63,046 nucleotides of DNA, taken from positions 1-63,046 of the forward strand of contig JAFTGB010000023.1 in assembly GCA_017458125.1 (NCBI GenBank). Direction: 5' to 3'. The first letter of the stretch is position 1. Each line of letters opens with the position of its first letter. Position numbers and translations under genes: made by a program. Shown here one piece after another: positions 25,135 through 32,391 of this stretch. The DNA comes from Prevotella sp. (GTDB lineage Bacteria > Bacteroidota > Bacteroidia > Bacteroidales > Bacteroidaceae). The notes below the pieces were generated by a model. The model saw nothing but the letters and a program-made list of their open reading frames with translations, was not told the DNA's origin and ran no database searches.

Positions 25135-26637
25135 ATGGATTCAAAACTGGTCATATACAACACGCTGACGCGGCAGAAGGAACGCTTCGAGCCGCTCCAT
25201 GCCCCTAACGTAGGCATGTACGTCTGCGGCCCCACCGTCTACGGCGACCCCCACTTGGGACACGCCCGCCCTGCCATCACCTTCGACCTCGTGTTCCGCT
25301 ACCTGCGCCACTTGGGCTACAAGGTGCGCTACGTGCGCAACATCACCGACGTGGGACACCTGGAGCACGACGCCGACGAAGGCGAGGACAAGATAGCCAA
25401 GAAGGCACGGCTGGAACAGCTGGAGCCCATGGAGATAGCACAGTATTACACCAACCGCTACCACGCCGCCATGGATGCCTTAGGCTGTCTGCGACCCAGC
25501 ATAGAGCCGCACGCCACGGGACACATCATCGAGCAGCAGCAGCTGGTGAAGCAGATACTGGACAACGGCTTCGCCTACGAGTCGAACGGCAGCATCTACT
25601 TCGACATCGAGGCCTATAACCGCAAGTACCACTACGGCATACTGAGCGGACGCTCCTTGGAGAACATCAAGGACGAGAGCCGCGAGCTGGCCGGCGTGGG
25701 CGAGAAGCACCATCAGGCCGACTTCGCCCTGTGGAAGAAAGCCCAGCCCGAGCACATCATGCGGTGGCCCTCGCCGTGGAGCGACGGTTTCCCCGGCTGG
25801 CACTGCGAGTGTACGGCTATGGGTCGCAAGTATTTGGGCGAGCAGTTCGACATCCACGGCGGCGGCATGGACCTTGTCTTCCCGCACCACGAGTGCGAGA
25901 TAGCGCAGGCCACGGCAGCGATGGGTCATCAGGCCGTCAAATACTGGATGCACAACAACATGATTACCATCAACGGGCAGAAGATGGGTAAGTCGTTAGG
26001 CAACTTCATCACTCTTGAGCAGTTCTTCACCGGACAGCACGAGAAGCTGCAGAAGGCCTACTCGCCCATGACCATCCGTTTCTTTATACTCTCTGCCCAC
26101 TACCGTGGTACTGTCGACTTCAGCAACGACGCCCTGTTGGCCGCCGAGAAGGGACTGGAGAAACTCAGCAACGCCATCAGCGACCTCAGCCGCATCAGCG
26201 CCGCCGCACAAAGCGATGCCGACACGGCGCGCATCGTCGGCAGCCTGCGCCAGCAGTGTTACGACGCCATGAACGACGACTTCGCCACACCGCAGGTCAT
26301 CAGCCACCTCTTCGAGGCCTGCACCGTCGTCAACAAGCTCACAGCTCACCAGGCCACCATCAGCGCTGCCGACCTGAAGGAGCTGTCCGACGTCATGCAC
26401 CTCTTTGCTGAAGACATCTTAGGCCTGTCTACCGCCAACGCCGGGCAGTCCGCTGGCGGCAATGGCGCACGCGAGGAAGCCTTTGCCAAGGTCATGGACA
26501 TGGTGCTGGAGCTGCGTGCCAAGGCCAAGGCCGACAAGGACTGGGCTACGTCCGACCGCATTCGCGACGAGCTGGCTGCCGCCGGCTTTGAAGTCAAGGA
26601 CACCAAAGACGGTGTCACGTGGAAGTTGAATGTATAG
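25135..26637 (+). CDS. cysS: Cysteinyl-tRNA synthetase
   Basis: Cytosolic class I aminoacyl-tRNA synthetase of 500 residues that charges tRNA-Cys. The HIGH motif appears as DPHLGHARP within [16 protein letters not shown] (about 31-46), and the KMSKS motif as KMGKSLGN (about 282-289). Zinc-binding residues are the first Cys of CGPTVY, the Cys in [12 protein letters not shown] and His/Cys in PHHECE. The middle DALR-type domain and C-terminal region ([30 protein letters not shown]) are complete, so the gene is intact. The only copy in the window. Start ATG 25135 is clear, with AT-rich sequence before it. Confidence 0.98.
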   Translation: MDSKLVIYNTLTRQKERFEPLHAPNVGMYVCGPTVYGDPHLGHARPAITFDLVFRYLRHLGYKVRYVRNITDVGHLEHDADEGEDKIAKKARLEQLEPMEIAQYYTNRYHAAMDALGCLRPSIEPHATGHIIEQQQLVKQILDNGFAYESNGSIYFDIEAYNRKYHYGILSGRSLENIKDESRELAGVGEKHHQADFALWKKAQPEHIMRWPSPWSDGFPGWHCECTAMGRKYLGEQFDIHGGGMDLVFPHHECEIAQATAAMGHQAVKYWMHNNMITINGQKMGKSLGNFITLEQFFTGQHEKLQKAYSPMTIRFFILSAHYRGTVDFSNDALLAAEKGLEKLSNAISDLSRISAAAQSDADTARIVGSLRQQCYDAMNDDFATPQVISHLFEACTVVNKLTAHQATISAADLKELSDVMHLFAEDILGLSTANAGQSAGGNGAREEAFAKVMDMVLELRAKAKADKDWATSDRIRDELAAAGFEVKDTKDGVTWKLNV

Positions 26638-26680
26638 CGTTTAGATACATCGAGTTGATGGTGTGTCAAAATGTAACGAC

Positions 26681-26788
26681 CCCCTCCTTGGAAAGGAGGG
26701 GCTGGGGGTGGTTGATAATTCGCGGACTAATATAGCATATTCGTCGATGAAATCAACCCCTCCTAACCTCCCCTTTCCAAGGGGAGGG
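26681..26788. repeat. Inverted-repeat intergenic element, copy 2 (reversed arm order)
   Basis: Arms 26681-26716 and 26752-26788 carry the same CCTCC/GGAGG hairpins and GTTGAT/ATCAAC ends as the element at 71-213, but here the ATCAAC ends face inward. It lies in the 403-bp gap between cysS and the next gene. The rest of the gap holds a promoter at 26917-26924 and no gene I can support. Confidence 0.65.
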
Positions 26789-26916
26789 ATTGCTTAGCTA
26801 CATTTTGAACCCTCTTTTTGTTGGGATTTTCAAATCCGAGAAACAGCTACTAAAAGGTTTACGGAAAATTAGCGTTAAAAGTTCTTAATTAGCGTTTCAC
26901 TATTTAAATTATTCAC

Positions 26917-26924
26917 TATCTTTG
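26917..26924 (+). promoter_or_regulatory. Promoter -7 box of the accessory cluster
   Basis: TATCTTTG at 26917-26924 predicts transcription near 26931 and a leader of about 110 nt before the gene at 27041. The -33 region is weak. Confidence 0.5.
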
Positions 26925-27040
26925 CAACATAAAGGTTCTTAGGGTTAATATAGATTCCATCGCGGAATAACATCGGTATTCACCATACTACTTTTGCACG
27001 AGATGATGCAAGAGAAGACGAACGCACTGTGAAATAACCG

Positions 27041-27445
27041 ATGGCCATGGAGTCAGTTTTTCAGCATATCAACAACGGTCCTGCGCAGGATTTCTGTCCG
27101 GCACCTCGCATGAGTGCCGAACAGGTGATGAAGACTGAGCTGACCAAAATGATACTGCCTCACAAAACCGGCGAACTGGACACCATCTGCGACAACCTGA
27201 AACGCTTCCTCGTCAGCGTACCGTCGGGACGCTACCTGATAGAGTTCGACGTGGAACCGGGCACGGACGGACGACCGGCCAAATATCCCAAGCAGTACGT
27301 CTTCAACTTCCTTGACGACATCTTCTGTCTCTTAGAGTGCAACAAGACCTACTACTTCTGGTGGGTGGCACAGTACACCAACCTCGCTGACAATGTCGAA
27401 ACCGTGAAAACCATGCACAAACGCCACGCCAAGGAACAGGCGTAG
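27041..27445 (+). CDS. Hypothetical protein, 134 residues
   Basis: I do not recognise this family. It is a small soluble protein with no signal peptide or membrane segment. The C-terminal half is rich in aromatic residues (YVFNFLDDIFCLLECNKTYYFWWVAQYTN). A second ATG two codons in (27047) is an equally good start. It precedes the M15 peptidase, zinc-finger and VirE genes on the same strand, a group often found together in Bacteroidales genomic islands, so it may belong to the same element. It has its own upstream promoter and a 154-bp gap follows. Confidence 0.6.
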   Translation: MAMESVFQHINNGPAQDFCPAPRMSAEQVMKTELTKMILPHKTGELDTICDNLKRFLVSVPSGRYLIEFDVEPGTDGRPAKYPKQYVFNFLDDIFCLLECNKTYYFWWVAQYTNLADNVETVKTMHKRHAKEQA

Positions 27446-27500
27446 GGTACAATCAGGGTACAACAAAGTACACATTCCGACCGCAACATAGGGTACATTT
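27445..27500. repeat. GGGTACA-type repeats upstream of the M15 promoter
   Basis: GGGTACA occurs at 27445, 27456 and 27491, and AAGTACA at 27466. The first three are about 11 bp (one helical turn) apart. They lie just upstream of the -33 box of the M15 promoter, a usual place for a regulator to bind. Confidence 0.5.
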
Positions 27501-27504
27501 TCCG

Positions 27505-27535
27505 TTGGAACCGACGTTTTTTTCTCATAACTTTG
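27505..27535 (+). promoter_or_regulatory. Promoter of the M15 peptidase gene
   Basis: TTG (-33, 27505-27507) and TAACTTTG (-7, 27528-27535) are 20 nt apart, close to consensus. Transcription would begin near 27542. Confidence 0.7.
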
Positions 27536-27598
27536 CACTCGTAATTACATAACGCGAGACCGGTCTTGCATTTTAATAACCCAAAAAATGCAAGCAAG

Positions 27599-28057
27599 AT
27601 GAAAAGAACAAACTTCCAGCTGACTCCACACTTCAGCTACGACGAGATGACGTTCTCGGCCTGGGCCGAGACCCACAACGCGGACAACACCCCCGACTGC
27701 CTGCAGCAGGCAGCCTTGGAGAACCTGTGCCGCAAGTTCATGGAACCGCTCTACGCGAAGTTCGGACCCGTCACCGTGCGCTCCGCCTTCCGCACCGAGC
27801 AGGTCAACATCGGACACCACGGCGTGGGATGCTCCAAGCACCTCAGCGGCGAGGCTGTCGACATCAGCCTGCCCGACGAGCAGACCGGCCGTGCCTACTT
27901 CCGCTTCCTCAAGACGCTGCCCGACATCGACCAGATGTTCTTCGAGTACGACCGCCACGGCGACATGTGGCTGCACCTGAGCAGCTGCCTCGACGCGCGC
28001 GAGAACCGCCACCAGTTGTTTCCTAACTACCGCATGACCTATGATGAAGACCTGTAG
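27599..28057 (+). CDS. M15A-family peptidase (D-Ala-D-Ala carboxypeptidase-like)
   Basis: Predicted zinc peptidase of 152 residues acting on peptidoglycan cross-bridges. Metal-binding residues are in SKHLSGEAVDI (about 79-89, the SxHxxGxAxD pattern) and HGDMWLHLS (about 118-126, WxH). No signal peptide is seen, like the endolysin-type members carried by phages and mobile islands. The start MKRTNFQLTPHF is chosen; an upstream in-frame opening at 27566 lacks a start with leader support. Its 3' end overlaps the small zinc-finger gene by 17 bp. In Bacteroidales islands an M15 or amidase gene commonly stands beside VirE and HU-like genes; its role there is unknown. Confidence 0.85.
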   Translation: MKRTNFQLTPHFSYDEMTFSAWAETHNADNTPDCLQQAALENLCRKFMEPLYAKFGPVTVRSAFRTEQVNIGHHGVGCSKHLSGEAVDISLPDEQTGRAYFRFLKTLPDIDQMFFEYDRHGDMWLHLSSCLDARENRHQLFPNYRMTYDEDL

Positions 28058-28214
28058 CAACTGCGGATGCCTGTTGCCCGAGGAGCAGTTCGAACTGTAC
28101 CCCTCGGGCACCCGCCGCCGCGTCTGTCGTCACTGCCACTACGTGCTGCATGGCCTGCGGGCCAAGCGCAAGTGGCAAATGAAGCAAAAAATCATGCTAT
28201 TAGTGAAACAATAA
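28041..28214 (+). CDS. Small zinc-finger protein, 57 residues
   Basis: A short frame overlapping the M15 gene end by 17 bp. It begins MMKTCSNCGCLLPEEQF and has two CxxC pairs (C5-x2-C8 and C29-x2-C32) separated by 20 residues, then a basic tail (GLRAKRKWQMKQK). This is the look of a zinc ribbon like those at the start of phage HNH-type or small DNA-binding proteins, but no nuclease motif follows. Translational coupling with the M15 gene and the Cys spacing argue that it is real. It stops 10 bp before the palindrome at 28224-28274. Role unknown; nucleic-acid binding is a guess. Confidence 0.7.
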   Translation: MMKTCSNCGCLLPEEQFELYPSGTRRRVCRHCHYVLHGLRAKRKWQMKQKIMLLVKQ

Positions 28215-28223
28215 AACAACCTA

Positions 28224-28274
28224 CACCCACGACACCCACAACACTGAACTTCAGTGTCGCGGGTGCTGTGGGTG
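28224..28274. repeat. Imperfect 25-bp palindrome before the VirE gene
   Basis: Arms 28224-28248 and 28250-28274 pair at 21 of 25 positions. It has the same CACCCAC...GTGGGTGAGGG ends as the palindrome at 5246-5304. It lies 36 bp before the VirE start and could act as an attenuator or terminator of the upstream genes. Confidence 0.7.
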
Positions 28275-28310
28275 AGGGCAGAAAAAATCATTAACCTATA
28301 CATACACAAC

Positions 28311-29654
28311 ATGAAACATTTCATCAAGTACATTTCAGATTGTCTCATCAGCCTGTTTCAGCGCCGTCGCGTTGTCAGTAGTGAGACACGCACGCTGTCG
28401 ACAACCGACAAGAAGCGTATAGCCCGTGGAGTCAAGGCGTTTTTCGACTGCAACTACGAATTGCGTTACAACGTCATCAAACAGCAGGAGGAGTTCCGGC
28501 CGCGTCACCGCGATGAGGCTGAACAGGAAAATGCTGATGGTCAGAAAAAAAATTCTGATGGTCAGAATTTTGCTGGTGAGCATCAGCATTTCCATGATGA
28601 GCGTCAGCATGAAGGATGGCAGCAGATGACCGACCGGCATCTGCGCCGCATAGCCTTCGAGCAGATGTTGCAGGTCGGCGTGGCCTGGTCGGTGGATGTC
28701 GAGCTTTATGTGCGCTCGGCACTGACACCCGACTACAACCCCATCGCCGACTACCTCAGCCGCTGCGGTCAGTGGGACGGCCAGACCGACTACATCCGCC
28801 AGTTTGCAGACCGCGTACCTACCGTCTACGCCCAGTGGCCCGACCTCTTCCACCGCTGGTTCCTCGCCATGGTGGCCCAGTGGCAGCAGCGCAGCCGCGA
28901 CTACGGCAACAGCCTCGTACCCATGCTCATCGGCGGGCAGGGCACGCACAAGAGCACCTTCTGCAAACTCATACTGCCTCCCTCGCTGCGCGAATACTAC
29001 GTCGACGACATCAAATTGGATTCTCCCGAACAGGTGGAGCGTATGCTCGGACGCATGCTGCTGGTCAACATCGACGAGTACAACGCCAAGACCGACCGCG
29101 AGCAGGCCAAAATCAAGCGGGTGCTTACCGAGCGCGACGTCCAGACGCGTAAGATGCGCAGCGACCAGTACGTCATGCTGCCTCGCATGGCTTCATTCAT
29201 TGCCACCACCAACGACCGCCAGCCGCTCACCGACCCCACGGGGTCGCGCCGCTACTTGTGCTGCGAACTCTCCGGCATCATCGACACCACTGAGCCTGTT
29301 CCCCACCAGCAGATGTACGCCCAGGCACTTTATGAGCTGGACCACGGCCACTCGTGGCACCTCACCCGTCAGGAGGAAGCCGCCGTCGAGGAGCACAACC
29401 GCGACTTCCAGTGTCAGGCGTCGACCGAGGCCGTCCTGCTGGCCTACTACGAGCCGGCCGCCCCGTCCAAAGACCACTTCCTCCGTGCCGTCGACATCCA
29501 GCACGAGTTGCGCCGTCACCTCCGTCAGGCTGACGTACCGACCGTCACTGCCCTTGTCAAGGCATTGAAGTCCTCCGGTTTCCGCCATGGTGCCTACGAC
29601 GGCCAGCGCGGCTGGTATGCCCGCCGCCGCGCCCCGGCTGCTGACGAGCGTTAG
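28311..29654 (+). CDS. VirE/VapE-like P-loop ATPase with in-frame repeat
   Basis: Predicted cytosolic ATPase of 447 residues of the virulence-associated E type, related to superfamily 3 helicases of plasmids and phages. The P-loop is GGQGTHKST (about 209-217), Walker B is LLVNIDEYN (about 251), and a sensor-like stretch is ATTNDRQPLTDPTGSRRYL. The N-terminal part (from MKHFIKYIS) is basic, and the C-terminus resembles a small winged-helix region (LRQADVPTVTALVKALKSSGFRHG). Between them, about residues 74-103, is a heptad-periodic stretch (DGQKKNS, DGQNFAG, EHQHFHD, ERQHEG) encoded by the 21-bp DNA repeat also found at 5353-5426. Likely part of a mobile or domesticated replication module with the M15, zinc-finger and HU-like genes; function in the cell is unknown. 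Confidence 0.85.
   Translation: MKHFIKYISDCLISLFQRRRVVSSETRTLSTTDKKRIARGVKAFFDCNYELRYNVIKQQEEFRPRHRDEAEQENADGQKKNSDGQNFAGEHQHFHDERQHEGWQQMTDRHLRRIAFEQMLQVGVAWSVDVELYVRSALTPDYNPIADYLSRCGQWDGQTDYIRQFADRVPTVYAQWPDLFHRWFLAMVAQWQQRSRDYGNSLVPMLIGGQGTHKSTFCKLILPPSLREYYVDDIKLDSPEQVERMLGRMLLVNIDEYNAKTDREQAKIKRVLTERDVQTRKMRSDQYVMLPRMASFIATTNDRQPLTDPTGSRRYLCCELSGIIDTTEPVPHQQMYAQALYELDHGHSWHLTRQEEAAVEEHNRDFQCQASTEAVLLAYYEPAAPSKDHFLRAVDIQHELRRHLRQADVPTVTALVKALKSSGFRHGAYDGQRGWYARRRAPAADER
28534..28607. repeat. In-frame 21-bp repeat inside the VirE gene
   Basis: CTGATGGTCAG occurs at 28534 and 28555, followed by GTGAGCATCAG (28576) and ATGAGCGTCAG (28597), each 21 bp apart. CTGATGGTCAG is the reverse complement of the core at 5353 and 5395. 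The repeat adds whole heptads, so its expansion or loss would not shift frame. Confidence 0.75.
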
Positions 29655-29696
29655 CCCTCCGTGTGTCTACGGCACGGCATGGACAATATTCTTTAT

Positions 29697-29748
29697 TATT
29701 ATCAGAACCGTGATTATCAAACTTTTGATAATCACGGTTCTGATAATA
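29697..29748. repeat. Perfect 25-bp palindrome A
   Basis: Arms 29697-29721 and 29724-29748 are perfect inverted copies with only 2 nt between. It lies 42 bp after the VirE stop. Its near twin is at 29980-30031. Confidence 0.85.
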
Positions 29749-29821
29749 TGTCAAAAGGTCTTCCTCCTGCCACCGACCTCAAACAGGTATTTGTCATCGA
29801 CGAGGAAGTCAAAATTACGAA

Positions 29822-29920
29822 TTTATATTTGCAACTGCAAACTTTTGCCCGTTTTTTACATTTGCAACTGTAAAATAATAACCTATTTTTATATTTACAA
29901 CTGCAAAACTATACTTTTTA
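29822..29920. repeat. Three 33-bp tandem repeats
   Basis: Units 29822-29854, 29855-29887 and 29888-29920 each begin TTTAYATTTRCAACTGYAAA and are in exact register. The core TTTGCA-AC-TGCAAA is nearly palindromic. The stretch is very AT-rich and lies between the palindromes in the 399-bp gap between the convergent VirE and M6 genes. One frame can be read through it but has no start or codon bias supporting a gene. Confidence 0.75.
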
Positions 29921-29979
29921 AACGTTTTTAATCACTAAAAACTACATTTTGTCAGATGCAAAAATACTACTTTTTCTTT

Positions 29980-30031
29980 CATTATCAAAACCTTGATTAT
30001 CAAAAGTTTGATAATCAAGGTTTTGATAATG
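29980..30031. repeat. Perfect 25-bp palindrome B
   Basis: Arms 29980-30004 and 30007-30031 are perfect with a 2-nt centre. Compared with palindrome A the arm differs at three positions, and each change is matched on the other arm, so pairing is kept. It lies 23 bp before the M6 stop codon and may also work as its terminator. Confidence 0.85.
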
Positions 30032-30053
30032 GAGCGTTTCAATCCATTGTTAT

Positions 30054-32327
30054 TTATTTCATTACAAAGATGGTGGATTGTTCATTTTGACGGATAATAT
30101 AAACTCCTCTTTTTAAGGATGATTTGACATCACCGAAGTCTCCCAAACAAACACCATGGAGCGTGTATACTTTACCCTGTCGTATGGGTTGATTATGTTG
30201 AAGAGCATTCGCTATACTTGTACTTTCTTCTTTGAAAAGCCGAAAGTTATCAACAAAAATACCACCTGTATTGATTCGTCCGTACATCTTATATTTAAAT
30301 TCATTGTCAGCGAATACCACAGGGACTTCTACATTTTCCCAGTCATTGATAAGCATATCTGTAGAGTATATTCTATATTCACCGTACTGGTCTTCAACGT
30401 ATAATCTAAAAGAAGGAGGCGGAGCAGTGGCCAGAGTCTTTGTGCAGATGTCGAATGCAATCGTGTAATTCTCACCAGACTCGACAGCAATAGGCTTGCT
30501 TGCAATTTCTGATTCGCTGGTTGCATTGTCTTTGCCGGAAAAGAGCATGAGCAGACTTTCTCCATTAGTAGGAGAAGGAATGTATTCGGTATTTATGCCA
30601 ATATCTCCTGTTCTGTAGGTACACCACGAATTTTTTCCTATAACAGAAAGAATGGTCATTCTATTTTCAACCTTATCTTCAAATCCTTCGAAGTATTTTA
30701 AATCCTTTTCAATAGGTTGGTCAGGGTCAATAGGTTCTGGTTCACCGCTGTTACCACTTGTAACAAAAGAAACAGTACCATCAGCCCCTTGTATGGCAAT
30801 ATTGGATATGGATACTTTAGCGGCACTGCCATTCCATGCCACAGCAGCAGGTGCGGTGTCAGCAGAAAATGAGCTTATGTTTCGAGTGCCGGGAAAAGGG
30901 CACCCTGAAGAATTGATGTCACCGTAATTGCGAGCAGAAGGGGTGGAACCAGAAGCACAAACAGGATACATAGCCTGCGGATGTGATGCGTTAATGGTGT
31001 TGGTAGAGCGATACCTTTCAATATTGGGGTGCACATGGTAGATCATTAGTCCTTCACCTGGGAGTTTGGCATCAAAACCGTGTCTCTGCCTGTTTTCTAA
31101 AAGAAAATAATCACCGCTACTGCCAGTTTCCATCTTGTAAACGGGTGTCAGTTCGGGATTGTTGGTTTCCATCCTTGGCATTGTGATTTGTTGGTCTGAC
31201 GTTAATGTTTCTTGCTTATTCCACCCAAAGATGACAGAACGCACAAAGGGGTTGAAATTCGGTGGTGTCTTTCCGTTATCATTCCAGCTTCCGCCTGCCA
31301 TGATGTCCCACTTTCCTGTTCCAGCATATTCACCGCCTGTACCGTAGTTGGTGTCATAATAGTCCATGGCTCCAAGAGCATGGCCGAGTTCATGGCACAC
31401 AACTCCAATATGAGAAATGTCTGAACCGTAATTTCCTCTAAGTTCTGGTGAACACGAGTAGCCCGATAATGAGTAGCCGATATCATTTTTGAGATTGATA
31501 CGATGAGGGTACTCATGTGCCCAGATCGCATTTGCAGCACCGCCAGCTTCTTCTCCATAGCCAGCATATATAATGTGGACATTGTCTATCAGTCCATCTT
31601 CGTCATTGTCGTACCGACTGAAATCGACAGTGTCAGGCAGACTTTTCATGGCTTCTATGCATAGGTCTAAAGCATGTGCGTCGCTACCGCCTGTTGAAAC
31701 GTTGGCACCATAATAGTTCATATTGTTCTCCGAGGTATAAGGGCCATAAATGTCGGACACATAGTCCAACTGGCCTTGAGAGGCAAATCTATAGTAGTCT
31801 CTAACACTTCCTGTAACATCATTTTCGTGATAGTCGACGGAGTTAAATAAAGAGACAAAATCTTTTCTCTCAGTTTTGAATCTCACATCTTTATATTGCA
31901 TCAATATAACCAGTGCTCGCCTTTCTCCAACGATGGCGTCAGTTGTATTTGCTCTGCGTGGTTCGGCGGCTACACGGCGTGTTGTAGCCGAGATATCAGG
32001 GACGAGGCCTTTTGAACAGTTCAACTTAAACTTTTTCAGATGTTCAGTCTCGTCGTCTATAGACATTAGTTTGAAGGATGATTTTACTACGTTTCCGTTA
32101 CTGTCTTTTTCAGCATACCACCATCCTTTCTCATCGCATAGAATGGTGAAACCGTCAGAGGTTACAGCATATTTGTTGTTTTCGTCACCTCTTAAAAAAA
32201 TTGCTACCTCCTTGCCATTATCTGTTTTAACCATCACCTTGTATGGATATGCTGACACTGCAAAGGCAGAACCAATGCTAAAATAAAGCAGTAACAATAA
32301 TGAATAGGCTCTATTGTTGATCTTCAT
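30054..32327 (-). CDS. M6-family secreted metalloprotease with adhesion-type C-terminus
   Basis: Predicted secreted zinc peptidase of 757 residues. The start is MKINNRAYSLLLLLYFSIGSAFA (signal peptide); an ATG 10 codons upstream is unlikely. A propeptide-like region (about 25-130) precedes the M6 domain with VCHELGHALGAMDYYD (HExxH at about 312) and FDAKLPGEGLMIYHV. Then comes a linker rich in Pro and Asp, a beta-sandwich of the choice-of-anchor J type (about 540-710), and a tail GVYIIRQNEQSTIFVMK that looks like a type IX secretion signal. It lies 64 bp after a BACON lipoprotein gene on the same strand. Its codon use is AT-rich compared with flanking genes. A relative with the same fold is at 41937-43751. 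Confidence 0.85.
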   Translation of the reverse strand: MKINNRAYSLLLLLYFSIGSAFAVSAYPYKVMVKTDNGKEVAIFLRGDENNKYAVTSDGFTILCDEKGWWYAEKDSNGNVVKSSFKLMSIDDETEHLKKFKLNCSKGLVPDISATTRRVAAEPRRANTTDAIVGERRALVILMQYKDVRFKTERKDFVSLFNSVDYHENDVTGSVRDYYRFASQGQLDYVSDIYGPYTSENNMNYYGANVSTGGSDAHALDLCIEAMKSLPDTVDFSRYDNDEDGLIDNVHIIYAGYGEEAGGAANAIWAHEYPHRINLKNDIGYSLSGYSCSPELRGNYGSDISHIGVVCHELGHALGAMDYYDTNYGTGGEYAGTGKWDIMAGGSWNDNGKTPPNFNPFVRSVIFGWNKQETLTSDQQITMPRMETNNPELTPVYKMETGSSGDYFLLENRQRHGFDAKLPGEGLMIYHVHPNIERYRSTNTINASHPQAMYPVCASGSTPSARNYGDINSSGCPFPGTRNISSFSADTAPAAVAWNGSAAKVSISNIAIQGADGTVSFVTSGNSGEPEPIDPDQPIEKDLKYFEGFEDKVENRMTILSVIGKNSWCTYRTGDIGINTEYIPSPTNGESLLMLFSGKDNATSESEIASKPIAVESGENYTIAFDICTKTLATAPPPSFRLYVEDQYGEYRIYSTDMLINDWENVEVPVVFADNEFKYKMYGRINTGGIFVDNFRLFKEESTSIANALQHNQPIRQGKVYTLHGVCLGDFGDVKSSLKRGVYIIRQNEQSTIFVMK

Positions 32328-32391
32328 TTTAAAAATGCTAAATAGCAGGTGCGTCATAAACGCACCTGCATATCATACGTTTGAAATGAAT

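Noticed and set aside
28311-29654. Virulence role for the VirE-type protein
   Set aside because: The family name comes from early studies of another organism; motifs only support an ATPase related to replication helicases.
29822-29920. CRISPR array
   Set aside because: The 33-bp units are directly adjacent without unique spacers and no cas genes are nearby.
29587-29931. Open frame of 114 codons with an 11-residue repeat
   Set aside because: It starts inside the VirE gene in another frame and the repeat is explained by the 33-bp DNA repeat; no start or promoter supports it.
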